A stretch of 64,000 bases of DNA from Saltatorellus ferox (GTDB lineage Bacteria > Planctomycetota > UBA1135 > GCA-002686595). Position 1 is the stretch's first letter; each line of letters opens with the position of its first letter. The position numbers were made by a program, and so were the translations under genes. This document shows, piece after piece, positions 45,364 through 55,133 of the stretch. The stretch covers positions 3,973,524 to 4,037,523 of the forward strand of contig CP036434.1 of NCBI GenBank assembly GCA_007751475.1, read 5' to 3'. The notes beneath the pieces are model-generated. The model had not been told where the DNA came from and ran no database searches. It worked only from the letters and a program-made list of their open reading frames with translations.

Positions 45364-48300
45364 TCTCGGCTTCGTCCGAATCGGACTCCAACTCGCGGGG
45401 ATCCAGGTCGAGCAGCACGCTCCCTGGGTCCTCGCTCTTTTCGAACTCCCCCAGCGACCAGATGTGGCGCCTGTAGTTGCGCACGTCGACGAGCGTCAGT
45501 GTCTGGATCGCCCGCAGCGTGACGAGCTGTTCCGTCACGCGCGCCGGATGCCGTAGCGCGGCCGCCAGGTCCTCCTCCGCCGCAGCCCTCGCCCCCGTCG
45601 CGCCCGACGGGTGTGCATGCGCAGCTCGGACCGCCGCAAGCGCTTCGCGCGCACCGTCCACGTCGGCCTGCAGCGCACGCCAGAGCGCGCGCTTGATGCG
45701 CTGCTCGGTCTTCTTCTGGCGCCTCTTCAGCTCTCTCTCGGACAGCACGTCCGCCTCGTCGCCCGTCACCGAGAGGACGCCGGAGACCTTGACCGCCTCC
45801 AGCACGCGCTGTTCACCGCCCTCCCGCGACCACCACGTCTCGTACGAAAGCCACAGCGGCACCGGCGGGAAGAGCCCCGTCTTCGGCAAACCGAACTCCA
45901 GCGCGTCGATCGCGGTCTCACACAGCACGTCGAGCCCGAACAACTTGGCACGGATCCCACGGTCGTCCGCGTGAACGAGCACGGTGAGCGCGCGCAGGCC
46001 CGTGGGATCGCCCGCGAGGTCCTTTCCGAGCCGCTCCGACAACCGCTCGACGAGCCCCCCTTTGGCCGCTCGCTCCAGGCGCCCCACGTTGCGCTGGGCA
46101 CGCGCCTCGAGCGCGGCGAGCACGTCGAGGAACTCGGGATCCGCGTCCAGAAAGGCCGCGTCGCGCTGGCAGGCCGACAGCGCTCGGCGATCGAATTCCT
46201 CGGCGTCATGCAGGCCGAACGGCAGCGCGATCCCGTGGTACTCGGGGTCGAGCACCGCGCGCAAGTACAGCGCGACCTGCGCCCCCGGCCCGCGCATACG
46301 ACCGATCTTCCGCGCCGCCGCGTGGAAGTCGGCCTCGACCTCGCGGTCCTGCTCGAGGTACAGCTCCGGCCTGCGGATCGCCGCCACGGCGCGCCCGACC
46401 GCCTTCACGCCCTTACCCGAGAGCCTGACTACGATCCCGGCGAGCCTCAGGGGAATCAGCAGCACGCGTCCTCCCTCGACCCACTCGGAGTAGAGCGTTC
46501 GCAGGTTGAGCACGCGCGACTCTCGCGGCAATCGATGCAGCGGGTAGGTACCGAAGACCGTGCGCACCAGCGCTCGCCTGTCTTCGCGCATCTTCTCGAC
46601 GACGCGCTCGCCGAAGCGTGCCGCGACCTCCGCGTCGCGCGCGGGCGAATCGTCGAGGAAGTGAAGGACCGTGAAGGCCGTGGTGATCTCGGGTGCCTCG
46701 GTGACGAGGCGCATGTCGTCTTCCTCGCCGCTCTCACCGAGCGCTTCGTCCCTCGTCGAGCGCCCTCCGGCCAGCCATGATTCATAGCGCGCGCGCTCGT
46801 AGGGCAGCGCCAGCTCGAGTTCCGAGAGGGGGATCGCGTGCCCGTTGTAATCGACGATCAGCCGCGCCGAACGACTCGAAAGCGCACGGCTGATCGAATG
46901 GAACCACAGGTAGGGCCCCCGCACGAAGGTGCGGCGACGCTCCAGATCGATCTTGAGGATGCGCTTGCGCATCGCCTTGGAGATGCGCTTCGACTGGCCC
47001 ACGAGTCGCTGGAGCGCGAGGTTACCGAGAAGCTGGCTCGTCGCGCGCGTATCGGACTCGGCCAGGAGCGCGCCGTCGAGCAAGTCACGGTGCAGCATGA
47101 CCGCGCGCGCCACCGGGTCGAATCCGTCGTCGCGGGACGGGGGCGATATGCCCTCGGCCAGGAACTGATGCAGATGTCGGACGAAGCGCGCGACGTCGCG
47201 CTCGGTGGCCTCTGCGGCGCCGTGCGCCTCGAAGAGGTTGCGCTCCAGCCGGAAGACCCGCTCGCCGAGGAGTTCGGCGTCGGCTTCGCGCTGACGCGCC
47301 TTGATGCTGTCGGTGAGGTGCAGGAACTGGGCGCGCGCGACCTGCTCGTGGAAGGTGGTTGCGTCCTGGGCAAGGCGCTGGAGCCAGACCCCGAAAGCGA
47401 GGATCGCGAGACAGATCGAGCCGAGAATGGCCAGCGCGCCGCCGACGATCTTCCAGATCGACCCCGCCACCTTCTCGAGGAAGCCGATCACACCCTCGGG
47501 ATCCGCGGCGTCGCCAGCGCCCGTGCCGTCGCCGAACACCAGGATGGCCAGCTTCAACAGGAGATAGAGGCCGCCGAACATCAAGAGGCGCACCGCCGGG
47601 CGCGCAGTCCGCGCCACGAGCGTCGACCCGACGCGGCCGACGAGCTCGCCCGGCGTCAGCGTCCCGCGCAGGTCCGCCCACCAGAGCACGCGGCGATGGA
47701 AGCGCCCGAGCGAGCGAGACACCGCACGGATGGTCCGCGAGGCCACCCGGCGATCCGGCAGATCCGCGGCATCGGAAGGCGCCCAGCCGCGGAGGAGTGG
47801 CAGGATCCGCAGCGGAGAGCGAGCGATGAGCCGCGCGCCGCTCGCAATTTTCTGGACCGCGTCGCCGCCGACGCGGCCTTCCACCTCTTCGCTGCGTACG
47901 ACCGAAAGTCGGCCGAGCCAGTCGTCCGCCAGGGGCAGCGACTCGCGCCGCACCGTGGCTTCTGTCATCTGGTCCGAGATGGGCACGACCGCACGCGACG
48001 CATCACGGAGCGCGCTGGCGCGAAGCTGCTCGAGCCGCGCCCGCTCCTCGCCGCCCGCGTGCTCGTACAGATGCTCGAAGAGCGTGTCGAGGCTGCCGCG
48101 CAGACGCCAGAGACGCGCCTCCGTCGAGACCTTCGTGGATCGGCGAACTCGCCGCTCGTCAGGCGTCGGGAAGAGTAGCACCTCGCCTTCGAGGAGCCGC
48201 GCGTTCTGCCGCACGAGCCGGTCGAGCCCGCGGACGAGAAAGCTGACGGCCCGGAAGATGCGGATGATCTTGACGGCGCGCAGAAGCCGTAGCAGTCGCA

Positions 48301-49510
48301 TGAAGCGCCCACCCTCGACGGGTGCATCGAGAGCCGCGCCACCCGCGACCACCGTCTCGGGGCCAAGGCCCGGGATGAACGCAAACGGAATGGCCGGGAT
48401 CAGGTCCGTGAACACGTGACGCTTGAGCCACGTCGGGTGGAATCCCACGAGCCCTGCCTTCACGAAGAAGTCGACGAGGAAGAACCCGCAGATGGCCGTG
48501 TCGATCCAGAGCAGCCAGAGGGGCGTCGACGCGTGCATCAGGTCGATCGCCAGCACGAGCATCACGGCGGCGAGGCCCACGAGAATCGCGCGGTCCCAGA
48601 GTTCGACGAAGCGCTTGCCGAACTTCTTCTCGAGGCGCGCCAGCAGGTGCTGCTCGATGCGCTCGGCGTCGAGGCGACGCATGCGGCGCCTCAGTCGGCG
48701 GCGCTGCTCGCCCGACCGCGTTTCCACCGAGTCGAGGTGCCATTCCACCGCGCGCCCGGTCTCGGAGAGCTGACGCGCGGCGATGCGCGCGTCGCGCTCC
48801 CCGGCCCTGATGATCGTTTCGTCCGCGAGGTCGACGAGTCGTCCTGTCCAGACACGCCGCGTCTCCGAGCCGGGCGGGCTCGACTCGAGCGTCTTCTTGA
48901 AAGCCTTGCGGATCACGCGCTGGACCCGGCCTGCTTCCTCGCAGACGGCGCGCAGGTCGGCGTGGTTCGAAATGCCCAGCGCGGTGGCCCGGCCCTCGAC
49001 GCGCTGCCGCAGCTCCTCCACGGCGAGAAGCGCCAGGAACAGTCGATCGCGAGCCTCCGCGCCAGGCGCCCCGACGAGTTCCGATTCGGGCTGCTCCTGG
49101 ACATCGAGGGCGGTGCGCTCGCGCTCGCGCAGTCCATGGATCAGGATCTCGGCCCCGATGTGCTCGACCTCGTCGGCGGCCTCGGTGGAGCCAGCCCGTC
49201 GCAGGCGCTCCTCCCAGCCGAGGGCGACGCCGAGGACAGGGTGCTCCCGGGTCCCGCTGGCACGGACGGACTCGCACTGGAGGGCGCAGAGGTCCCGCTC
49301 GATCCGCGCGAGGCGCGAGTTCCGCTCGGTGATCTCCAGCGTCTCCGCCTCGCCGCTGAGCTCCCGGAGCCGCCGCTCTAGGTCCCCTAGCGTGGAAGCG
49401 ATGGGGCCCTCTTCCGAAGAAGTCGTCTGGGGAGCGGAAGTCACGGTGGATGCGGGGATCGGATCACTTGGGATCGGCGATTTTGCCTTCTGGACTCCAG
49501 TGTCCCCCAT
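45323..49510 (-). CDS. Giant membrane protein with a voltage-sensor domain and no visible pore
   Basis: The protein is 1,395 residues from the ATG at 49510; an in-frame GTG at 49531 is an alternative. An N-terminal cytoplasmic, coiled-coil-rich region (1-300) leads into a four-helix voltage-sensor domain. S1 is about 307-325. S2 (330-351) holds the charge-transfer-centre pattern F344-xx-D347-xxx-K351. S3 contains DLIPAIPF with D369. S4 has seven basic residues at every third position (R402, R405, R408, R411, K414, R417, R420). Two further hydrophobic segments at about 641-659 and 684-710 follow a ~200-residue soluble stretch. The ~24 residues between them show no selectivity-filter signature. 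The remaining ~680 residues are helical and unassigned. Function is unknown. Confidence 0.8.
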   Translation of the reverse strand: MGDTGVQKAKSPIPSDPIPASTVTSAPQTTSSEEGPIASTLGDLERRLRELSGEAETLEITERNSRLARIERDLCALQCESVRASGTREHPVLGVALGWEERLRRAGSTEAADEVEHIGAEILIHGLRERERTALDVQEQPESELVGAPGAEARDRLFLALLAVEELRQRVEGRATALGISNHADLRAVCEEAGRVQRVIRKAFKKTLESSPPGSETRRVWTGRLVDLADETIIRAGERDARIAARQLSETGRAVEWHLDSVETRSGEQRRRLRRRMRRLDAERIEQHLLARLEKKFGKRFVELWDRAILVGLAAVMLVLAIDLMHASTPLWLLWIDTAICGFFLVDFFVKAGLVGFHPTWLKRHVFTDLIPAIPFAFIPGLGPETVVAGGAALDAPVEGGRFMRLLRLLRAVKIIRIFRAVSFLVRGLDRLVRQNARLLEGEVLLFPTPDERRVRRSTKVSTEARLWRLRGSLDTLFEHLYEHAGGEERARLEQLRASALRDASRAVVPISDQMTEATVRRESLPLADDWLGRLSVVRSEEVEGRVGGDAVQKIASGARLIARSPLRILPLLRGWAPSDAADLPDRRVASRTIRAVSRSLGRFHRRVLWWADLRGTLTPGELVGRVGSTLVARTARPAVRLLMFGGLYLLLKLAILVFGDGTGAGDAADPEGVIGFLEKVAGSIWKIVGGALAILGSICLAILAFGVWLQRLAQDATTFHEQVARAQFLHLTDSIKARQREADAELLGERVFRLERNLFEAHGAAEATERDVARFVRHLHQFLAEGISPPSRDDGFDPVARAVMLHRDLLDGALLAESDTRATSQLLGNLALQRLVGQSKRISKAMRKRILKIDLERRRTFVRGPYLWFHSISRALSSRSARLIVDYNGHAIPLSELELALPYERARYESWLAGGRSTRDEALGESGEEDDMRLVTEAPEITTAFTVLHFLDDSPARDAEVAARFGERVVEKMREDRRALVRTVFGTYPLHRLPRESRVLNLRTLYSEWVEGGRVLLIPLRLAGIVVRLSGKGVKAVGRAVAAIRRPELYLEQDREVEADFHAAARKIGRMRGPGAQVALYLRAVLDPEYHGIALPFGLHDAEEFDRRALSACQRDAAFLDADPEFLDVLAALEARAQRNVGRLERAAKGGLVERLSERLGKDLAGDPTGLRALTVLVHADDRGIRAKLFGLDVLCETAIDALEFGLPKTGLFPPVPLWLSYETWWSREGGEQRVLEAVKVSGVLSVTGDEADVLSERELKRRQKKTEQRIKRALWRALQADVDGAREALAAVRAAHAHPSGATGARAAAEEDLAAALRHPARVTEQLVTLRAIQTLTLVDVRNYRRHIWSLGEFEKSEDPGSVLLDLDPRELESDSDEAEISSRRQEDLSGLS

Positions 49511-49653
49511 CGGCCTACGGGATATCTGCACTGCGTCCGATATTTGCCGGATCCGGGCGTTAGTAGAATGGTCGCGGGATCGCCGCGTAGGCCCTTGCTA
49601 CCATCCCCGCCCCCACTCGCCTTCAGCCCTGAGAGCCTGACCCACACTCTCCG

Positions 49654-50439
49654 ATGACCGACACCCCCAACGAGCCCGCGAGCTCCCCCGAGCCCCAGGC
49701 AGCCGCCTCCAGTACCCCCTCCAAACCGAAGAAGGACCCGAGGAAGGAGTCCATCTGGGAGGTGTACTACCCGTTCAACGCGAACGAGGACAAGGACGCC
49801 GTCCCGGTCGCCTCGTTCCCGATGATCATCTACTTCTGGCCGTCGCTCGTCGCGTTCCTGACGTGCGGGCTGATCCAGATGTTCGGCGAGGCCGGCGTCC
49901 AATCGGTCACCCTCGGGTGGTGGGCCACGGCCGCGCTCGCGTTCAACCTGATGATCATCGTCACGGACCTCGATCAGAAGAAGTTCATCATCGTGGCGCT
50001 CCTGCTGGTGATGGGTGGCCTCGGCCTCTACATCGGACGGCTCAAGGGCTGGGCCGTGATCGGCGACGTCGGTCACTGGATCGCGGGGCTACAGATCTCG
50101 TACAGCACCCACGCCTACCTGGCGATCGGGCTCGTGCTGCTGTTCTTCTTCTGCATCGGCATCACGCAGCCGCGCCTCAACTACTGGCGCCTCGAGCCGA
50201 ACGAGTTCGTGCACTACATCCAGCCGTGGGGCCGCGACCAGAGCGTTCCGCGTCTCGGCAGCACGGTGAGCCGCGAGGTCCCTGACGTCCTGGAGCTGAT
50301 CCTCACCTTCGGCGGCGGCACGCTCGTGATCAAGCGCGAGGGCCAGGTCGTCGCGCGGATCGAGCACGTGCCGTTCCTCGGCAAGCGGATGAAGTCCATC
50401 GAGCGACTGCTCGGCGTGACGCGCGTCCGGAACACCTAG
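49654..50439 (+). CDS. Four-TM membrane protein with a C-terminal PH-like domain
   Basis: The protein is 261 residues. A Pro/Ser-rich cytoplasmic N-terminus (1-30) precedes four predicted membrane segments (about 54-75, 86-105, 109-127 and 151-171). A C-terminal soluble domain of ~85 residues, with LEPNEFVHYIQ and a beta-rich GGGTLVIKREGQVVARIEHVP, looks like a bacterial PH-type domain. I do not recognise a named family. It is divergent from the voltage-sensor gene with ~140 bp between the start codons, so the two may share control. The M18 aminopeptidase gene follows after 34 bp. Confidence 0.65.
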   Translation: MTDTPNEPASSPEPQAAASSTPSKPKKDPRKESIWEVYYPFNANEDKDAVPVASFPMIIYFWPSLVAFLTCGLIQMFGEAGVQSVTLGWWATAALAFNLMIIVTDLDQKKFIIVALLLVMGGLGLYIGRLKGWAVIGDVGHWIAGLQISYSTHAYLAIGLVLLFFFCIGITQPRLNYWRLEPNEFVHYIQPWGRDQSVPRLGSTVSREVPDVLELILTFGGGTLVIKREGQVVARIEHVPFLGKRMKSIERLLGVTRVRNT

Positions 50440-50473
50440 TCCCTGACAGGTCCCGTTCGACCCCCAGAGCCCC

Positions 50474-51799
50474 ATGCCCAGCCCCGACCGCGCCGCTCCA
50501 GAGAAAGCCGCTCACCACGCGACGGCCCTCGACCTCGCTCGCTTCATCGACGCCAGCCCGTCGCCGTACCACGCGTGCGCCGAGGGCGCGCGGCGGCTGG
50601 AGGCGGCGGGCTTCCAGCGGGTACTGGAGCGCGACGCCTGGGGACAGGACGTGCCGCGGCGCGGCTACGTCCTCCGGGGCGGCGCGCTCGTGGCCTGGAG
50701 TCTCCGGGACGGCGACGCCCTCCCGGCCGAAACCGGCTTCCGGCTCGTCGGCGCTCACACGGACAGCCCGAACCTGCGCGTGAAGCCGCGTCCCGACGCG
50801 GGCACCGCAGGCTTCCGCCAGGTGGCGGTCGAGGTCTACGGCGGCGTGCTCCTGAACTCCTGGCTCGACCGCGACCTCGGGCTCTCCGGCCGCGCGTACG
50901 TGGAAGAGGACGGGAAGCTCGTCGAGAAGCTCTTCCTCGTCGACCGGCCGATCCTGCGGGTGCCACAGCTCGCGATCCACCTCGACCGCGACGTCACCGA
51001 GTCAGGCCTCAAGCTCGATAAGCAGCAGCACATGGCCCCCGTCATGGCAGTCGGTGACCGCTCCGAGGGCGCGTTCAAGGAGTTCCTGGCCGCTGAGCTC
51101 GGCACCTCGGCCGACGCGATCAAGAGCTACGACGCGATGGTCCACGACCTCACGCCGTCGAGGCTCCTCGGGGCGGACGAGAGCATGCTCGCAGCGCCCC
51201 GCCTCGACAACCTCTGCAGCTCCTACTGCGGCATCGAAGCGATGCTCCGCGCGACGAAGGCCGGCTCGGACCGCCCGATGGTGGTGGCTCTCTTCGACCA
51301 TGAAGAGGTGGGCAGTGGCAGCCGCGGCGGCGCCGACGGTCCGCTCATGGGCGACGTTCTGGAGCGCCTCGTCCTGGCCCGCGGCGGCGATCGCGAGACC
51401 TACCTGCGCTGCCTCAGCGACTCGCTCTGCATCTCGGCCGACATGGCCCACGCGGTGCACCCGAACTACGCCGACCGCCATGAGCCCGGCCACCACGTGC
51501 ACCTGAACAAGGGCCCGGTGATCAAGATCAACGCGAACCAGCGCTACGCCACCGAGGCGGGCACCGAGGCCCAGTTTCAGATCTCGTGCGAACGCGCGGG
51601 CGTCCCTTTCCAGAAGTGGGTCATGAAGACGAACATGGCCTGCGGCTCGACGATCGGCCCGCTCACGGCGGCTCAGCACGGCATGCCGACGGTGGACGTC
51701 GGCTGCGCCCAGCTCTCGATGCACAGCGCCCGCGAGATGTGTGGGTCGATGGATCCGGAGTGGATGATCCTGGCGCTGACCGAAGCGCTGAAGGGCTGA
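50474..51799 (+). CDS. M18-family zinc aminopeptidase
   Basis: The protein is 441 residues, the normal length for M18 (aspartyl aminopeptidase-like) enzymes, which cut N-terminal acidic or neutral residues in the cytoplasm. Recognisable family motifs are FIDASPSPYHACAEGARRLEAAGF, LVGAHTDSPNLRVKP (first metal His and Asp), GVLLNSWLDRDLGLSGR, FDHEEVGSGSRGGADG (Glu/Asp pair) and CGSTIGPLTAAQHGMPTVDVG (C-terminal His). It lies 34 bp after the four-TM gene, possibly co-transcribed. Confidence 0.93.
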   Translation: MPSPDRAAPEKAAHHATALDLARFIDASPSPYHACAEGARRLEAAGFQRVLERDAWGQDVPRRGYVLRGGALVAWSLRDGDALPAETGFRLVGAHTDSPNLRVKPRPDAGTAGFRQVAVEVYGGVLLNSWLDRDLGLSGRAYVEEDGKLVEKLFLVDRPILRVPQLAIHLDRDVTESGLKLDKQQHMAPVMAVGDRSEGAFKEFLAAELGTSADAIKSYDAMVHDLTPSRLLGADESMLAAPRLDNLCSSYCGIEAMLRATKAGSDRPMVVALFDHEEVGSGSRGGADGPLMGDVLERLVLARGGDRETYLRCLSDSLCISADMAHAVHPNYADRHEPGHHVHLNKGPVIKINANQRYATEAGTEAQFQISCERAGVPFQKWVMKTNMACGSTIGPLTAAQHGMPTVDVGCAQLSMHSAREMCGSMDPEWMILALTEALKG

Positions 51800-51868
51800 C
51801 CTCCGGGATGCGCCTGGGAGCCACTCTCCCACCTCCCCATCTGGAAGGGCCTGAACCTCTTCAGGGGG

Positions 51869-53140
51869 TCAGGGGAGAGTGAACAGGTAAGCGCTTCCCG
51901 ACACGTTCCCCAGGACGTCCGATCCGCGTGCGCCGGCGACCACCCGTGACCCCTCCGTATGGAGGCTCTCGCCCAGTCCGTCCCCGTCCGCGCCATCGCT
52001 CGCTTCGAGGCGTCCGCAAAGTGCCAGGGTGCTACGGTCGTAGACATGGATCACGCCTGACTGGATGCCGGCAGAGTTCCTGCCGAGGGGTTCGCCGATC
52101 AGCAGGTAGTCCTGCGTGATCGCCAGCCCATCGCCGAACTGATGGTTCACGCCCGGATCAGGGGACGTCCATCGGGCGACCCGTGCGCCGGAGGCCACGT
52201 CGTAAACGTAAACGGCTCCGCTGTCCGCCATTCCGCCGACGGAATCGATGAACGGAGCCCCCACGAGTGCGACCCCCGCATCAATCTCGACCCGGGCGCC
52301 GAAGAGGTCGTTCGCCCCGGTGTCAACGGGGACCAGCTTCCGTAGCTGGAGTCCGGTCGAAGCGTCGAAGAGATAGGCGGACCCTGAGTCCGTGCCGTTG
52401 TCGTCGTCGAACGGACATCCGACGATGACGACGGAGCCGGAGATGGCGACGGCAAAGCCGAAGTTGTCGGCGAAGCCAGGATCGGACGGAAACAGCTTCC
52501 GCCGGAAGGCTCCGGTGTTGGCGTCGAACAGGTGCGCGGAACCTCCACCTAGCTGGAGCGCAGAGTCTCCCCGGCTGCCAGCGACCAGAAGTCCGCCGTC
52601 CACGTCCATGGTCTCCCCCAGTGCGTGGGCGATTGTTCCGCCGTTGCCGGTGGCGACCGGGTCGATGCTCGGCAGCGCCAGGCCGCTGACCGCCTCGAAC
52701 CCATAGATCCTGCCGGAGAGGGGCTCCATCAGGAAGTCATGACGGGGCGCGCCCGCGTACAGCGCCCGGCCATGGAGCACGACGGTGCTGCCGAGACCGT
52801 CCCTGAAGAAGGAAGAGGAGATGGGCGCCTGGAGCTTCGCGAGCTCGAGGCCCGTGACCGCATCGAACACGTAGGCGGCGCCGACGTCCGGCGTGACGAT
52901 GTCGGCGAAAGGAGCTCCAACGGCGATCAGATCACCGGAGATCCAGACATCGAATCCGAAGTTGTCGCCCGCCGCGGTGTCGGCCCCCACGAAACGCAGC
53001 CGTTCCTGAATCACCGGGGTGGACAAGAGGACTGGCCCGCGACTCGCCGTGGCGCCAGCGGCGCGTTCGATCGTGACGGACTGGGCCAGTGCATGGGGAA
53101 CCGCCGCGACGACCGCGACCGCGAGTGGAAGGGCTTTCAT
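51869..53140 (-). CDS. Secreted FG-GAP beta-propeller protein
   Basis: The protein is 423 residues with a clear signal peptide (MKALPLAVAVVAAVPHALAQ). Six or seven FG-GAP-type blades follow, each with a D-x-FG-x-x-V/A segment and a GAP or GxP turn (for example DNFGFDVWISGDLIAVGAP, DNFGFAVAISGSVVIVGCP and DLFGARVEIDAGVALVGAP). Such integrin-alpha-like propellers are surface or secreted binding proteins. Unlike the other secreted proteins here it lacks the shared C-terminal module and ends in SAYLFTLP. It is convergent with the M18 gene. Confidence 0.86.
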   Translation of the reverse strand: MKALPLAVAVVAAVPHALAQSVTIERAAGATASRGPVLLSTPVIQERLRFVGADTAAGDNFGFDVWISGDLIAVGAPFADIVTPDVGAAYVFDAVTGLELAKLQAPISSSFFRDGLGSTVVLHGRALYAGAPRHDFLMEPLSGRIYGFEAVSGLALPSIDPVATGNGGTIAHALGETMDVDGGLLVAGSRGDSALQLGGGSAHLFDANTGAFRRKLFPSDPGFADNFGFAVAISGSVVIVGCPFDDDNGTDSGSAYLFDASTGLQLRKLVPVDTGANDLFGARVEIDAGVALVGAPFIDSVGGMADSGAVYVYDVASGARVARWTSPDPGVNHQFGDGLAITQDYLLIGEPLGRNSAGIQSGVIHVYDRSTLALCGRLEASDGADGDGLGESLHTEGSRVVAGARGSDVLGNVSGSAYLFTLP

Positions 53141-53255
53141 GGACAGTGCTCCAGGATCCAGATGGGTTGGGCTCAGATCTACGGTCCCCGCCGGTCCCTG
53201 TGACGGGTTTTTGTGGAAAGCCTGCGCGGCACTCCGTCGCTCCGGGGGGGAAGCG

Positions 53256-54735
53256 CTACTGGAAAGTCACCGCAAGTGCCGGCGTGAAGTTAGACGTGGG
53301 CACGCCGGCCGCAGCTGTGTCGCTATGCCACGCCTGAAAGCTCCAGGTGTCTCCACTCTGCACCGGAACGGCACCCACCTGGGGATCCGGGAAGGCGGCG
53401 AGATCCAGCTCGAGGTAGAACGTACCTTCGAGGCCTGCGTTCTGTACCTGGCCAGGCCCGACGAAGCGGCCGATGGCTCCGCCGAGGCAGAACCTGCCCA
53501 CCGAGCCGGGGACGCTGGACACGTCCGCCTGGGTCAGACTGGTGAGGAAGAAGCCGAAGCTAGAGGCAGGCAAGCCGGACGCCCGAAGCTCCAAGCGAAC
53601 CAGGCCCACCGGCCGTTGGTGATTGTCCCCGGGCCCCCCTTGACCAAGAGGTCGAGGTCGCCGTCGGCGTCCATGTCGATGAGCTCCACCAGCGTGGACC
53701 AGATCGCGCTGCCCTGCACGGGAACGAGCGCCGCCAGAGTGCCGCCACCGAGGCCGCGGAAGAAGCTCCGACCTGGAACCAGGAGATCGACGATTCCGTC
53801 GCCATCCAGGTCCCCGGTGAGCACCTGCTCCAGGGAGTTCGGTACCTGGGGCAGGCTGGCGAGGAGCGCCCAGCCCTGGAAAGAGCCGCAGAGCGTCGTT
53901 CTGGGCGCTCGATACGACCACGTCGTTGATCCCATCCCCGGTGAAGTCACCTGCGTGGGGAATGCTGTTCCACAGAGACGGCCCGCCCACGGGCAGAGGC
54001 GCACCGAACCGCCCTTGGCCTTCGCCGAGTTTTACCGCGATCGTGCCAGTCTCCAGCGCACCCGCCCCCTGGGCGACCACCAGAAGATCGAGGTCGCTGT
54101 CACCGTTCGCATCGAAGATCGCAAGTCCGTGGCCGCCGAGGCTTCTACCCAGTCCGAAGACCTCGGTGTAGGGAGCCGAGCTGGCTGGAAAGCCCGCCGG
54201 TAGATACGTGAGCCTCGGCGCGACCGAGGGCCCGGTGTCTTTCACGATGTCTGCCCTTCCGTCGCCGTTCAGATCCTCGACGTCGAGCCCCGTTTTCGAG
54301 AACGCGCCGGTGGCACCCTCATTGTGCCAGGCTCCAGGAGCCGCCCATCTGATCGTAGAGATCGAGTCGCGCTGCACTTCCGGCCGGCTGGAGCGCCGCG
54401 TAAAGGTCGAGGTCGCCATCGCCGTCGAGGTCGACCGCTTGCAACTGAACCGGCGAAAGCGGCCCGCCCACGAGATCGGCAGCGAAGAGGGTCTCCAGCC
54501 GCGACGTTGCCTGGCCAGTCCCGCTACCCGTCCCGCTACCGGGCCCCATGCCTGGCTGGCTGCGCGCGTAGAGCAAACGCCTGAGCCGATAGTCGTAGGT
54601 CAGCGTGTCACGAAGACCGTCCCCATCCCAGTCGACCGCCAACGTGGTGGAAGGGCCAGAGACGGCGCTCTCCAGAATTCGCGGGGCCGAGAAATCCTGA
54701 GTAGGTGCGATGACGAGCAGTGCAGCGAGAAGCAT
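53256..54735 (-). pseudogene. Frameshifted VCBS/FG-GAP secreted protein
   Basis: A protein of about 490 residues can be assembled from pieces in three reading frames. The start (MLLAALLVIAPTQDFSAP at 54735) runs into DWDGDGLRD and DLDGDGDLD calcium-type repeats to the first break near 54320-54345. A second frame carries DLNGDGRADI and DANGDSDLDLL to a second break near 53860-53885. A third frame carries DLDGDGIVDLLVPG and DMDADGDLDLLVKG to a third break near 53575-53640, where the second frame resumes. The resumed part is the module shared with the neighbours, ending SNFTPALAVTFQ. Each piece is clearly protein-coding, so either the gene decayed recently or the assembly has three indels. Confidence 0.75.
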
Positions 54736-55133
54736 GACGTCCGAATCGCTTGCAAGAGTGGGAGAACGAGCGTGGGACTCCGATTGGCCGCGAGCAGAGG
54801 GGATCTCTGTGACGCGCGACTTCGAGGGTGTCCCTCGCCCAACAGTACACCGGCTCGGTCCTCTTCGACACCCCTCAAGCGCAGCCACCTCCGCCTCCGC
54901 CGGCTCGCCCAGATCGAGACCCTCAGCTGACGCCATCGCGCTTGCGTGTGATGGCTCAAGCCCGAGCATCGCGGGAGGACGGACCGTCAAGCCTTTGTCA
55001 GGCCGGCTCACTCCGCGAAATCCGGGGATTTGGGGGCTGCAAGTTCCACCGTCGCTCGCGAACATGAGGGCGCGCGGGGCGGCCAGAGCCGGTCGCTCCG
55101 ATCTACCGCTTCTCGCTCACCACTCCAATCGCC
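54736..55133. other. Intergenic region between divergent secreted-protein genes
   Basis: This 398-bp stretch separates the frameshifted VCBS gene from the next secreted protein gene. Open frames cross it but have shadow-like composition, and I do not support any gene. It should hold two divergent promoters, which I could not place. Confidence 0.5.

Noticed and set aside
51850..51865. Possible terminator between the M18 and FG-GAP genes
   Set aside because: Stem of only 6 bp with a 4-nt loop and no T-run, too weak to call.
55018..55031. Palindrome AAATCCGGGGATTT in the intergenic region
   Set aside because: Six-base arms only, no partner site and no clear position relative to a promoter.
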